The notes under the pieces: generated by a model | Told to the model about the DNA's origin: nothing | Databases searched by the model: none | The model's input: only the letters and a program-made list of their open reading frames with translations | Made by a program: the position numbers and the translations under genes | From: Vibrio sp. JC009 | GTDB taxonomy: Bacteria > Pseudomonadota > Gammaproteobacteria > Enterobacterales > Vibrionaceae | Direction: 5' to 3' | Assembly (NCBI RefSeq): GCF_029016485.1 | Contig: NZ_CP092106.1 | Span: 1,736,001 to 1,800,000 of the forward strand | DNA length: 64,000 nucleotides | Shown: in pieces, positions 46,852 through 54,180 of the stretch | Position numbering within the stretch: the first letter of the stretch is position 1 | Layout of the letters: the number at the start of each line of letters is the position of its first letter

Positions 46852-46911
46852 TTACCGACGGTAATCTTTGATGATGCTGAAATGCATAAATGGTTTGACT
46901 AGTTCACTCAT
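46852..46911 (-). CDS. Possible 19-residue peptide ORF
   Basis: ATG 46911 follows GGAGGT five bases upstream, the best ribosome-binding site in this locus, and reads 19 codons (MSELVKPFMHFSIIKDYRR) to TAA. It lies between the O-antigen ligase-like gene and the acyltransferase gene. It could be a leader peptide or the start of a decayed gene: after a frame shift the next bases read KGLRNLALYEP. No function is known. Confidence 0.35.
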   Translation of the reverse strand: MSELVKPFMHFSIIKDYRR

Positions 46912-46947
46912 AGTTACCTCCGATTTCCTTATCGGTTCTACTGAGAT

Positions 46948-48330
46948 TTATTGCTGCAAGGCTCGCTTAGAACCAGCCTGCAAATTCACCGAACACCCGG
47001 CCAGCACCAGAACCAATATAAATGTCACTGCATTCGCCGGTGGCTGCAGGTTAAAGTCCACTGAAATATGTATCAGCATGCCGATAATCGCCATAAAGCA
47101 GCCCAGCGCAGTTCCCTTTAGAGTTTTACTGTTTCTGCTGCGGATCGCTTTAAAGCTTAACCACAGCGCAAAAAGCACAGAAAGCCCTAATAGCAGCGTT
47201 GCCGGAATTCCAGTTTCAACCGCAAACTGAACATATTCATTATGAGCAAAGTCATAATAACCGATATTACGTTTAGTATAGGAGGGAAAAGTGGAATAAA
47301 AGCTTCCCAGACCAGTGCCTGTATAAGGGTAATCCTGAATAATCTCCATACTCCAGTTAACCACCTCATCACGGGTTTCCTGAGTCATGGAAGTATGCTC
47401 TAAACGCTCTTTTACTTTACCCAGCCCAAATACGGTGCCCACAATAAAGGTATCAATGGCAAGCAGAGAGATAATTAATACCGTTAATGCTCTTGGCCGG
47501 TTTTTATAAAACAGCAGCGCGACAATACCGCCAATCACGGTCACCGAGAAAAACGCGGTATTGCCCATTCTTGAGCGCGTCATAACCAGTGCAATCACCA
47601 TTATCACCAGGCATAAACGCACAATCATTTTCGGGGAAAGCAGCGCCTCTGACCAGCGCGTAATCCGCACACGCCAGTTACCTGAAGCACTCTGGTGCAG
47701 GTCGGCAACAATTAGCCCTGTACCTAAACAAAGCGACATCATCATATAATTGGCAAGGTGGTTATGATAAACAAAAGAGCCGCTAGCCCGCGGCCCTTGT
47801 CGCATTCCGAACACCCAGCTTTCCGTGGTTCCGGTAAGTATCATCAAGGCGGCATAAAACGCCTGGAAAGTGCCACTGATCACCACAAACAGCAGTACTT
47901 TTCTAACCCTGTCGACACTGTTAATCAGCACAACCGCATTAAAAGCAAAAAGCGTATAAGCCAGCCCTTTTAACAACCCGGTAAGGGTCGCGTACCTGTC
48001 CAGCGACAGCGTCATAGACTCCAGCGCAAGCGAGCTATAGATCTCAAACGCCTTCGGAGACATAAACTGAACAACACTATGTGGTAACGGAACAAGCTGA
48101 AAAGCCGTCCATAACTGAAACAGCACTAAGGGAACCAACAACCAGGCAAACCGCTTAACCCTATGCCACGGGAAATCCCCCCTCAGGGTAAAAATAAGCG
48201 CAACGGTCTGCAGTGAAATCCAGATTTCGAACACAGACCAGGCCCAAACCCTGTGGCTAGCCAAAGGAATAGGCAACCAGATAATAAGAACAAGAAGACT
48301 ATAAAAACAAAAACTCTCAGTGCGGGTCAT
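46948..48330 (-). CDS. O-antigen ligase / Wzy-like membrane protein
   Basis: 460 residues, about twelve helices, with a periplasmic loop YPYTGTGLGSFYSTFPSY and FAHNEYVQFAVETGI, the Wzy_C/WaaL signature (conserved His in AHNEY). It lies upstream of the JUMPstart operon, beside the repeat protein and an acyltransferase. A second polymerase/ligase in the locus suggests either two glycans or a ligase/polymerase pair. The C-terminus ends in a basic tail. Confidence 0.85.
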   Translation of the reverse strand: MTRTESFCFYSLLVLIIWLPIPLASHRVWAWSVFEIWISLQTVALIFTLRGDFPWHRVKRFAWLLVPLVLFQLWTAFQLVPLPHSVVQFMSPKAFEIYSSLALESMTLSLDRYATLTGLLKGLAYTLFAFNAVVLINSVDRVRKVLLFVVISGTFQAFYAALMILTGTTESWVFGMRQGPRASGSFVYHNHLANYMMMSLCLGTGLIVADLHQSASGNWRVRITRWSEALLSPKMIVRLCLVIMVIALVMTRSRMGNTAFFSVTVIGGIVALLFYKNRPRALTVLIISLLAIDTFIVGTVFGLGKVKERLEHTSMTQETRDEVVNWSMEIIQDYPYTGTGLGSFYSTFPSYTKRNIGYYDFAHNEYVQFAVETGIPATLLLGLSVLFALWLSFKAIRSRNSKTLKGTALGCFMAIIGMLIHISVDFNLQPPANAVTFILVLVLAGCSVNLQAGSKRALQQ

Positions 48331-48418
48331 GAATAAACCAAAAAGATAAGAAAAAAATGAAAATAAGGAAGCACAAAGGTTACATATAAATCAACAAGCA
48401 CCGACTATCCCAACCCGT

Positions 48419-48450
48419 AACCTGCAACCTGCAACCTGCAACCTGCAACC
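48419..48450. repeat. Heptamer tandem repeat AACCTGC
   Basis: Slightly over four perfect tandem copies of the 7-bp unit in the gap between the repeat-protein terminator and the ligase-like gene; a candidate slippage site outside coding sequence. Confidence 0.85.
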
Positions 48451-48470
48451 CAAAAAACCTTCAAACAACA

Positions 48471-48500
48471 AAAAAGCCCAAACTGAAATTTGGACTTTCT
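48471..48500 (-). terminator. Terminator of the alanine-rich repeat protein gene
   Basis: On the minus strand AAAGTCCAAA pairs with TTTGGGCTTT (one G-T pair) around TTTCAG and ends in TTTTTT, 23 bp after the stop at 48523. Confidence 0.8.
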
Positions 48501-48522
48501 AATCTAATAATTATTTTTAAAA

Positions 48523-50091
48523 TTAACTAGCAGAAACCGGTGTTTCGTCAGTAACAGTAGACTCACCCGCCGCAGATGCTTCAGCAACCGCTGTCGGGTC
48601 AGCACCTTCACTGATTGCCGTTGTTACCGCTGCAGTAGTTACCTCATCAACAACCTCTTCTGAAGCCGCATCTACAACCGCTTCTACAACAGAAACAATT
48701 GCCTCTTCAGAAGCACTTTCTACCGCTGCTGTTGCTACATCCGATGCCACTTCATCCGATGCCGACTCAACCGCTGCCGCTGCCACTTCAGCAACCACTT
48801 CTTCTGAAGCCGACTCTATCGCTGCTGTTGTTACTTCTGCTGCAACTTCATCTGATGCTGCCTCAACCGCCGCTGCCGTTACTTCTGCCGCAACCTCGTC
48901 TGATACAGATTCAACTGCCGCTGCCGTTACTTCCGCTGCCAGCTCATCAGATACCGACTCAACCGCAGCTGCTGTCACTTCCGCCGCCACTTCGTCTGAC
49001 GCAGATTCAACCGCTGCCGCCGTTACTTCCGCCGCAACTTCATCTGATGCAGCCTCAACCGCAGCTGCCGTTACTTCTGCCGCAACTTCATCTGATACCG
49101 ATTCAACTGCTGCTGCCGTTACTTCCGCTGCTAACTCATCGGATACAGATTCAACCGCTGCCGTTGTTACGGCCGCTACCACTTCATCCGACGCAGACTC
49201 AACCGCTGCTGCCGTTACCTCGGCCGCTACTTCATCTGATGCCGCCTCTACCGCTGCCGCTGTGACTTCTGCTGCCACTTCATCTGAAACAGATTCAACT
49301 GCCGCTGCCGTTACTTCCGCTGCTAACTCATCGGATACAGATTCTACTGCTGCAATCGTTACTGCCACAGCCGCTTCTGGTGCTTTTTCAATCGCTGCCG
49401 CCGTTACTGCCGCTGCCGCTTCCGGTGCTTTCTCTACCGCTGCCGCCGTTACTGCCGCCGCCGCTTCCGGTGCTTTCTCTACCGCTGCCGCCGTTACTGC
49501 CGCCGCCGCTTCCGGTGCTTTCTCTACCGCTGCCGCCGTTACTGCCGCCGCCGCTTCCGGTGCTTTCTCTACCGCTGCCGCCGTTACTGCCGCCGCCGCT
49601 TCCGGTGCTTTCTCTACCGCTGCCGCCGTTACTGCCGCCGCCGCTTCCGGTGCTTTCTCTACCGCTGCCGCCGTTACTGCCGCTGCCGCTTCCGGTGCTT
49701 TTTCTACCGCTGCCGCCGTTACTGCCGCCGCCGCTTCCGGTGCTTTCTCTACCGCTGCCGCCGTTACTGCCGCAGCTTGCGCTGGCGCAGCCTCTACAGC
49801 GGCGGCTGTTACTGCTACCGCTGCTGTTGGAGCAGCTTCTACTACTGCTGATGTTACTACCGCAGCTGCTTCAGGCGCAGCTGCCACTGCAACCCTGGTA
49901 ATATCCGCTGCAATTTCTGGATTAGCAGAAGCCAGCTGAGCCAAACGAGCCGCTTGCTCTTCAATTGTTAGCCCGCCAGATAAAACCGCATCGATTTCCG
50001 CCTGCTGTGCCGCAGTGATCGCAGCGTACGTTGGCGCTGAAAGTATCGCTAAAGCTGCAACAATGCTTAGTGATAATTTTTTAACTTTCAT
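48523..50091 (-). CDS. Secreted alanine-rich tandem-repeat protein
   Basis: 522 residues. A signal peptide (1-23, TYA-A) precedes a short unique region (TAAQQAEIDAVLSGGLTIEEQAARLAQ region, 26-75). Then come degenerate units, nine 15-residue units of the form VEKAPEAAAAVTAAA (about 114-248), fifteen 16-residue acidic units (V-E-S-V-S-D-E-L/V-A-A-E-V-T-A-A-A type, about 249-488) and a Ser/Thr/Asp-rich tail. The repeats are Ala-rich and predicted helical; the first block carries Lys and Pro, the second is acidic. I do not recognise the family. Location beside a polysaccharide locus suggests a cell-surface or matrix protein. Confidence 0.85.
   Translation of the reverse strand: MKVKKLSLSIVAALAILSAPTYAAITAAQQAEIDAVLSGGLTIEEQAARLAQLASANPEIAADITRVAVAAAPEAAAVVTSAVVEAAPTAAVAVTAAAVEAAPAQAAAVTAAAVEKAPEAAAAVTAAAVEKAPEAAAAVTAAAVEKAPEAAAAVTAAAVEKAPEAAAAVTAAAVEKAPEAAAAVTAAAVEKAPEAAAAVTAAAVEKAPEAAAAVTAAAVEKAPEAAAAVTAAAIEKAPEAAVAVTIAAVESVSDELAAEVTAAAVESVSDEVAAEVTAAAVEAASDEVAAEVTAAAVESASDEVVAAVTTAAVESVSDELAAEVTAAAVESVSDEVAAEVTAAAVEAASDEVAAEVTAAAVESASDEVAAEVTAAAVESVSDELAAEVTAAAVESVSDEVAAEVTAAAVEAASDEVAAEVTTAAIESASEEVVAEVAAAAVESASDEVASDVATAAVESASEEAIVSVVEAVVDAASEEVVDEVTTAAVTTAISEGADPTAVAEASAAGESTVTDETPVSAS
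48772..49347. repeat. 48-bp units in a 192-bp higher-order repeat
   Basis: Coding repeats of 16 codons. Units 1-4 (SVSDEL, SVSDEV, AASDEV, SASDEV) recur as a block of four, three times in a row, showing duplication of 192-bp blocks; three more diverged units follow down to about 48628. Confidence 0.85.
49348..49752. repeat. Nine 45-bp tandem repeats (VNTR-like)
   Basis: Nine units of 15 codons; the central copies are identical or nearly so at DNA level, which marks recent expansion. The unit length is a multiple of three, so copy-number change keeps the reading frame. Confidence 0.9.
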
Positions 50092-50205
50092 GTATAAATT
50101 CCTTAACTCTTATTTACGATCACTGAGAACGTCAAACTAATAAACTAAGTTGTGAAACGAGCTCACAAACGAAATAATATCCAATAATAAGCAACTCTCA
50201 ACATA

Positions 50206-50634
50206 TTAAATGAAAAACCTCCCTATTTTCTCCTTTATGATACTGAGAGAAAAGTAAATAAACGTCCCTGCGATAATACCAGCGACATTAATAGACAAAT
50301 CAACCAGTGAGTAATGCCTGGCTGGTAGAAAATACTGCAACAGCTCATCGGTAATAACCAAAGCTAAAAGCACAAGCGTTGGTAAGCCAACTGTTTTAAA
50401 CATAAATCTTCGAGCTTGCGGCAAAGTACACCAGGCTGCCAAAAAGCTAAGTGAGGTAGCAATAGCCAAATGTAAAAACTGATGCCCCCCAACAAAGTGC
50501 TCAGCAAAGTGAATCTGCTTAAGAAATACCCCCGAGCTCTTAGACAAAGAGGCACCACCACAAATTAAAGTTCCCAAAAGAAAAACAGGAAACCGATACC
50601 GATAAAAAAACACCAACGCTTCCATCACTCGCAC
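50206..50634 (-). CDS. VanZ-like family protein
   Basis: 142-residue membrane protein with four helices. The last half has the VanZ pattern ITDELLQYFLPARHYSLVDLSINVAGIIAG (DE..Q...P.R...-D...N..G). VanZ-like proteins are often found in exopolysaccharide loci with ligase-like genes, without a firm biochemical role. Upstream lies the IS element; downstream the repeat-protein gene on the same strand. Confidence 0.85.
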   Translation of the reverse strand: MRVMEALVFFYRYRFPVFLLGTLICGGASLSKSSGVFLKQIHFAEHFVGGHQFLHLAIATSLSFLAAWCTLPQARRFMFKTVGLPTLVLLALVITDELLQYFLPARHYSLVDLSINVAGIIAGTFIYFSLSIIKEKIGRFFI

Positions 50635-50679
50635 ATATAACCAAAGTTCACCTTAGCATGCCCTCGCGATCACAAGACC

Positions 50680-50707
50680 CTCGTTCCCACGCTCCCGCGT
50701 GGGAACG
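50680..50707. repeat. REP element, left part, cut by an IS
   Basis: CTCGTTCCCACGCT/CGCGTGGGAACG hairpin. The continuation GCATACC found in intact copies appears instead on the far side of the IS at 52067-52073. Confidence 0.8.
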
Positions 50708-50720
50708 TATATGGACTCCC

Positions 50721-50968
50721 CCTGTAACACAAGTGGTTTAAGATAATAAGAGTTTATGCAAGTGCACGTATATTCGGTTTCATCATGGGGCGCTACCCCG
50801 AACCTTTATGGCTAAATCCACTAACAAGGCTTCTAATCGCAGTCCAGGCATTTATTGCCTCATTCCCACACAGAGTTTGCCTTGTGTGCTGTGCTAACAC
50901 TTTATCTTAATTACTTGCTATTACGCTGGTTTGTCGTTTGCTCCAAATTCAGCTTTACCTTATTTCAG
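50721..50968 (-). ncRNA. Possible bridge-RNA region of the IS
   Basis: 248 bp of non-coding IS sequence downstream of the transposase. IS110-family elements make a bridge RNA from a non-coding end; in the IS1111 group this is the 3' side. No fold was computed, so this is placement by analogy only. Confidence 0.35.
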
Positions 50969-51991
50969 TTAAGCTAACTTAAGCTGGTAAGGCTGTTTTG
51001 ATTTCAATATGGCACACGCCATCCTGACTATCTTATTCGCTAGAGCAATAACGACTTTATTCACATGGTTTCTCTCTAACAGAGAGCGTATCCACTGACT
51101 AAGTGGATCAGTTTTATCTTTGACATGACTAACTACAGCTCGGGCACCATGAACGACAAGAGCTCTGAGATAACGATCTCCTCGCTTAGTAATGCCAAGG
51201 TTGATATTTCTACCTCCACTTCCTGTATGAGCAGGCACTAATCCAATGCTTGCGCTTGCATCCCTACCACACTTATAAGCCGATGCATTTCCTAACCTGG
51301 CATACAAAGCACTGCCTGAAATCCATGAAATACCCGGTAACGAGGCTAAAAGCTTACAATCTTCATTTTGTTTTGCCTGATTGGTAAGAGCTTGAGTGGC
51401 ATCATCAATTTGGGTATCAAGCGCGAGCAACTGTTCTTTAAGATTATTTAGAATAAACCGAGCAGCATGGGTTAATTCATTTTCAGCATTTTCCAACTCA
51501 AACGGTAGCTGTTTTCTGAGCGAATTGATTCCTATGGGAAATTTGATGCCATATTCCATCGCAAGCCCCCGGATACGGTTAGCAAGCTGTGTTCGTTGCT
51601 TAATATAACCTTCCCGCAGTCTTAGTAAGCAGGCAAGATCTTGCTGTTCAACAGTTTTAACCGGAACGAAATGAATATCTGTCCGCTGACTGGCTTCATA
51701 AATAGCCAAAGCATCATTGGGATCATTTTTATTTCCCGAGCGATACTTAGCGGCGATCTGAGCAGGCACGAGTAAGACTTGATGTCCTGCCTGCTGGAAC
51801 TTTCGACCCCAATAATGAGCCGTTGCACAAGCTTCCATACAAATAACAGCTTTGGGGTGCTTAGCCACCATTGAAATTAACTTTGATTGAGATACTTTTT
51901 GATTAGATGAAAGCTTTCCGTGCTTATTAATTATCGCAACTTGAATAACAGTCTTAGCAAGGTCGATAGAAATAGTGATATTCTTGTTCAT
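50969..51991 (-). CDS. IS110-family DEDD transposase
   Basis: 340-residue recombinase with an N-terminal DEDD/RuvC-like domain (SIDLAKTVIQVA; VPAQIAAKYRSGNKNDPNDA) and a C-terminal Transposase_20 domain with the catalytic Ser region (LPGISWISGSALYARLGN, SASIGLVPAHTGSGGRN). AAGGAG precedes the ATG. The frame is intact, so the element may be active. It separates the VanZ-like gene from the TPR-like gene of the polysaccharide locus. Confidence 0.95.
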   Translation of the reverse strand: MNKNITISIDLAKTVIQVAIINKHGKLSSNQKVSQSKLISMVAKHPKAVICMEACATAHYWGRKFQQAGHQVLLVPAQIAAKYRSGNKNDPNDALAIYEASQRTDIHFVPVKTVEQQDLACLLRLREGYIKQRTQLANRIRGLAMEYGIKFPIGINSLRKQLPFELENAENELTHAARFILNNLKEQLLALDTQIDDATQALTNQAKQNEDCKLLASLPGISWISGSALYARLGNASAYKCGRDASASIGLVPAHTGSGGRNINLGITKRGDRYLRALVVHGARAVVSHVKDKTDPLSQWIRSLLERNHVNKVVIALANKIVRMACAILKSKQPYQLKLA

Positions 51992-52066
51992 GGCATGGGC
52001 TCCTTTTTAGTTGACACTCTTACCTTAGCCGATATTTTCGACGAAGGTGAGGGAGTCCATGCCATT

Positions 52067-52080
52067 GCATACCAAACTCA
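52067..52080. repeat. REP element, right part
   Basis: GCATACCAAACTC continues the REP motif that ends at 50707, as in GCATACCAGAGCT at 26468 and GCATACCGAGCTC at 61167. Confidence 0.65.
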
Positions 52081-52124
52081 AAAAATTCTCAAAAAATAAC
52101 GCTCGCCTGATCAAACTAAAAAAA

Positions 52125-52841
52125 CTACTGACAAACCCGAGGCTCTTTCCCACTAAAAATCAAAATCTGACAAACCCGCTCTTTATAAGAAGAACCATTA
52201 AGCAACTCAACCAACTCTCCCCGACTAAACCCCCAATTAAAGCCATACTGCTGAGGATTTAAAACATACCGAACACCCTTAGCCCGGTCCTTAGCGGAAA
52301 CCTTATCCCAGTAACCAAAATAAAAATCAATCCCGGCCCTGGCTGTTGCTTTCTCATAAGGCCCAAACTGCTCAGCAAGATATAACTGCGAAAGCGCCTC
52401 CTGCAAAGCATCACCCTTTGCATTAAACGAATAAGCCTGCTGAACATAAGTCTTAAAAGAGAGAGGACGAGCCTTAGCAGCCTCTTGAGTCAGCCCCAGT
52501 CCCTGACTCACAAACGAATCAGGTACTTCACTGCTTTCACCGGAATAACTGTTTACCAGTTCAACATAAGCAGAATAAGTCAAATACTCAGGATTATACT
52601 GATTCCAGGCCAGCATATTGTCCTTAAGCATATTTAAACGCTCCAAGATACTCAGCTTTTTATCCGATACCGCCTGATCATCACTATTGGCATATTTTGC
52701 CCGGTATTTACTATAAACCTCGATCTGATTATCCAAACCTATCTTATACAGCGACCCCACAGCAAACTGACTTGCAACAAAAATTGTTGCAAGTGAAACC
52801 AACCCAATAACCGCTAAACTGACTTTTGAACCCTTTGTCAT
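52125..52841 (-). CDS. Membrane-anchored TPR-like protein of the polysaccharide locus
   Basis: 238 residues with one N-terminal membrane segment (about 8-28) and a helical periplasmic domain with TPR-like pairs (LSFKTYVQQAYSFNAKGDAL, EALSQLYLAEQFGPYEKATA). The C-terminus has two Cys (ERVCQ, PRVCQ), possibly a disulfide. I do not recognise a named family, but similar proteins occur with VanZ and ligase-like genes in exopolysaccharide loci. The IS lies between it and those genes here. Confidence 0.72.
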   Translation of the reverse strand: MTKGSKVSLAVIGLVSLATIFVASQFAVGSLYKIGLDNQIEVYSKYRAKYANSDDQAVSDKKLSILERLNMLKDNMLAWNQYNPEYLTYSAYVELVNSYSGESSEVPDSFVSQGLGLTQEAAKARPLSFKTYVQQAYSFNAKGDALQEALSQLYLAEQFGPYEKATARAGIDFYFGYWDKVSAKDRAKGVRYVLNPQQYGFNWGFSRGELVELLNGSSYKERVCQILIFSGKEPRVCQ

Positions 52842-52940
52842 TAATTATTTACAACCTTATTTATGAAGAAGCGAATAGAACAAACAGCTCTTCTACTTTT
52901 TCCTGAACCAAAACACTGTCCCCTTCATATTTAGAAGTTT

Positions 52941-53987
52941 CTAAGTTCTCGCTACCAATTTTTTAAACCCTTGTGTTAAACACGAACTGAGTGGTGCAGA
53001 AAAGAGAAATCTAATATTGAGCTTTTTTATTAACCAAAGAGCGCACAAAGGAGCACTGACACCAACGATACATCCAAGAGTAATATGGATATAATAGGAG
53101 TCAACATTAAATACTTTTCCTAATATTACTCTAATACCACTTCCGGCTAGAATATGCATCAAGTAAATCACCATTGAAGATGAACCAATGTAAGCAAGAA
53201 GTTTAGCATTTTTTAAACTGAGGTAGGTCGACACTGAGACCACGAAAAATATTGAAACAATCGCCAAAAATAACGTTTCGACTCCTTTATCCACATACCT
53301 TAAGGACAATATACTGTGGAAATACCATTGAGATAATATAAAGACAATTCCAGAACAAATCAAGAATTTAGGTGTGGAAACATAATTAACTTTAATATGT
53401 ATGGTGAATAGTACACCTAAAGCAAAAAAAACCATGCTACCCATAAACTGTTTAACAACACCAATATTACCTATATGTGGCGCAGAAAAATAGAAAAAAA
53501 TTGATATCGCTGAGAGAACTATTACTGCACTAATTTTTGAGAGCGAACTATAAACAAATGAAAAAAAGATAAAAGTAAATAACAGCACATACAAAAACCA
53601 AAACTGTGCTCGTGGTGCCCATAAAAACTCAAGCACTTGTGTAATAGACACTTCACCATTCGTATAGGTAGACAAAATAACTTCTATAGTTCCTTGAATA
53701 ATTGACCAAATAACGTAAGGATAGAAAATTGTATCGATCTTGTTGAGCACTAAGTTCTTTATTCCTCTATTAATGAATGAGTTATAAAAAAATAACCCTG
53801 ATAGAAAAAAAAATAAAGGCATATGAAAACTATAAACGATACTGTCTGCTAACTCATAGAACTCCGTAGGTATCTCAATACCTGCGTTATGAAGCCCTCT
53901 AGACACATGTCCAAATACAACTAAGATAATTCCGATTGCCTTTGCGTAATCGACCCAGTGCTCTCTTCTTTCCATTGTTATACTCAT
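52941..53987 (-). CDS. Acyltransferase-3 family protein
   Basis: 348 residues from ATG 53987 (or 344 from ATG 53975). Motif REHWVDYAKAIGIILVVFGH carries the catalytic-type His, and SFHMPLFFFLSGLFF follows; about ten helices and no SGNH domain. An open frame continues upstream to 54107, but that part looks like unrelated relic sequence, so it is not included. AT-rich and unlike manB upstream, which suggests independent acquisition. Likely O-acetylates a glycan or sugar intermediate. Confidence 0.82.
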   Translation of the reverse strand: MSITMERREHWVDYAKAIGIILVVFGHVSRGLHNAGIEIPTEFYELADSIVYSFHMPLFFFLSGLFFYNSFINRGIKNLVLNKIDTIFYPYVIWSIIQGTIEVILSTYTNGEVSITQVLEFLWAPRAQFWFLYVLLFTFIFFSFVYSSLSKISAVIVLSAISIFFYFSAPHIGNIGVVKQFMGSMVFFALGVLFTIHIKVNYVSTPKFLICSGIVFILSQWYFHSILSLRYVDKGVETLFLAIVSIFFVVSVSTYLSLKNAKLLAYIGSSSMVIYLMHILAGSGIRVILGKVFNVDSYYIHITLGCIVGVSAPLCALWLIKKLNIRFLFSAPLSSCLTQGFKKLVART

Positions 53988-54017
53988 TTTGTAAATCCAA
54001 CAAAGAACAAATGATTC

Positions 54018-54080
54018 AAATTCAAAGCTGTAGGCATAAGAAATACCAGTTACAGCAACAATCCCATAATCCGCAGAAAA
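54018..54080 (-). pseudogene. Possible relic of an SLC13-permease 3' end
   Basis: Read on the minus strand this gives YGIVAVTGISYAY, close to the C-terminus of the SLC13 permease at 61299 (YGVIAVSGISYLYGI); about 29 of 36 aligned bases match by eye. It may be the scar of a lost or duplicated permease gene replaced by the acyltransferase. Short, so uncertain. Confidence 0.35.
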
Positions 54081-54180
54081 CTCGGGAGTTTTTCTGACTG
54101 AAAACACGTTCTGGTTTGTTTCGGTATTTCACTGATACTGTGGTCGTACAAAGTAAAATACTAAATATGATTAGGTAATA

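Larger units (their letters stand above)
50708..52066 (-). mobile_element. IS110-family (IS1111-like) insertion sequence in a REP element
   Basis: About 1.36 kb. Sub-terminal inverted repeats ATGGACTCCC lie at 50711-50720 and, inverted, at 52051-52060. A single DEDD transposase gene is inside. The flanks are the two parts of one REP element. Boundaries are good to a few bases. The long non-coding part (about 250 bp) lies on the 3' side of the transposase, the arrangement of the IS1111 group. Confidence 0.85.

Noticed and set aside
49348..49752. Regular repeats as a possible CRISPR array
   Set aside because: Units are contiguous without spacers and are in-frame coding sequence; no cas genes are nearby.
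48699..49939. Long open frames antisense to the alanine-rich repeat gene
   Set aside because: They are low-complexity (Ala/Ser/Thr or Leu/Pro) mirrors of the coding repeats; only the minus-strand frame has a signal peptide, ribosome-binding position and terminator.
51989..52003. CATGGCATGGGCTCC as an additional IS end
   Set aside because: It is the transposase ribosome-binding and start region; the ATGGACTCCC pair nearer the REP breakpoints fits the element ends better.
53988..54107. 40-residue N-terminal extension of the acyltransferase at 52941
   Set aside because: It precedes the family start, has no domain meaning and overlaps a relic resembling a permease C-terminus.
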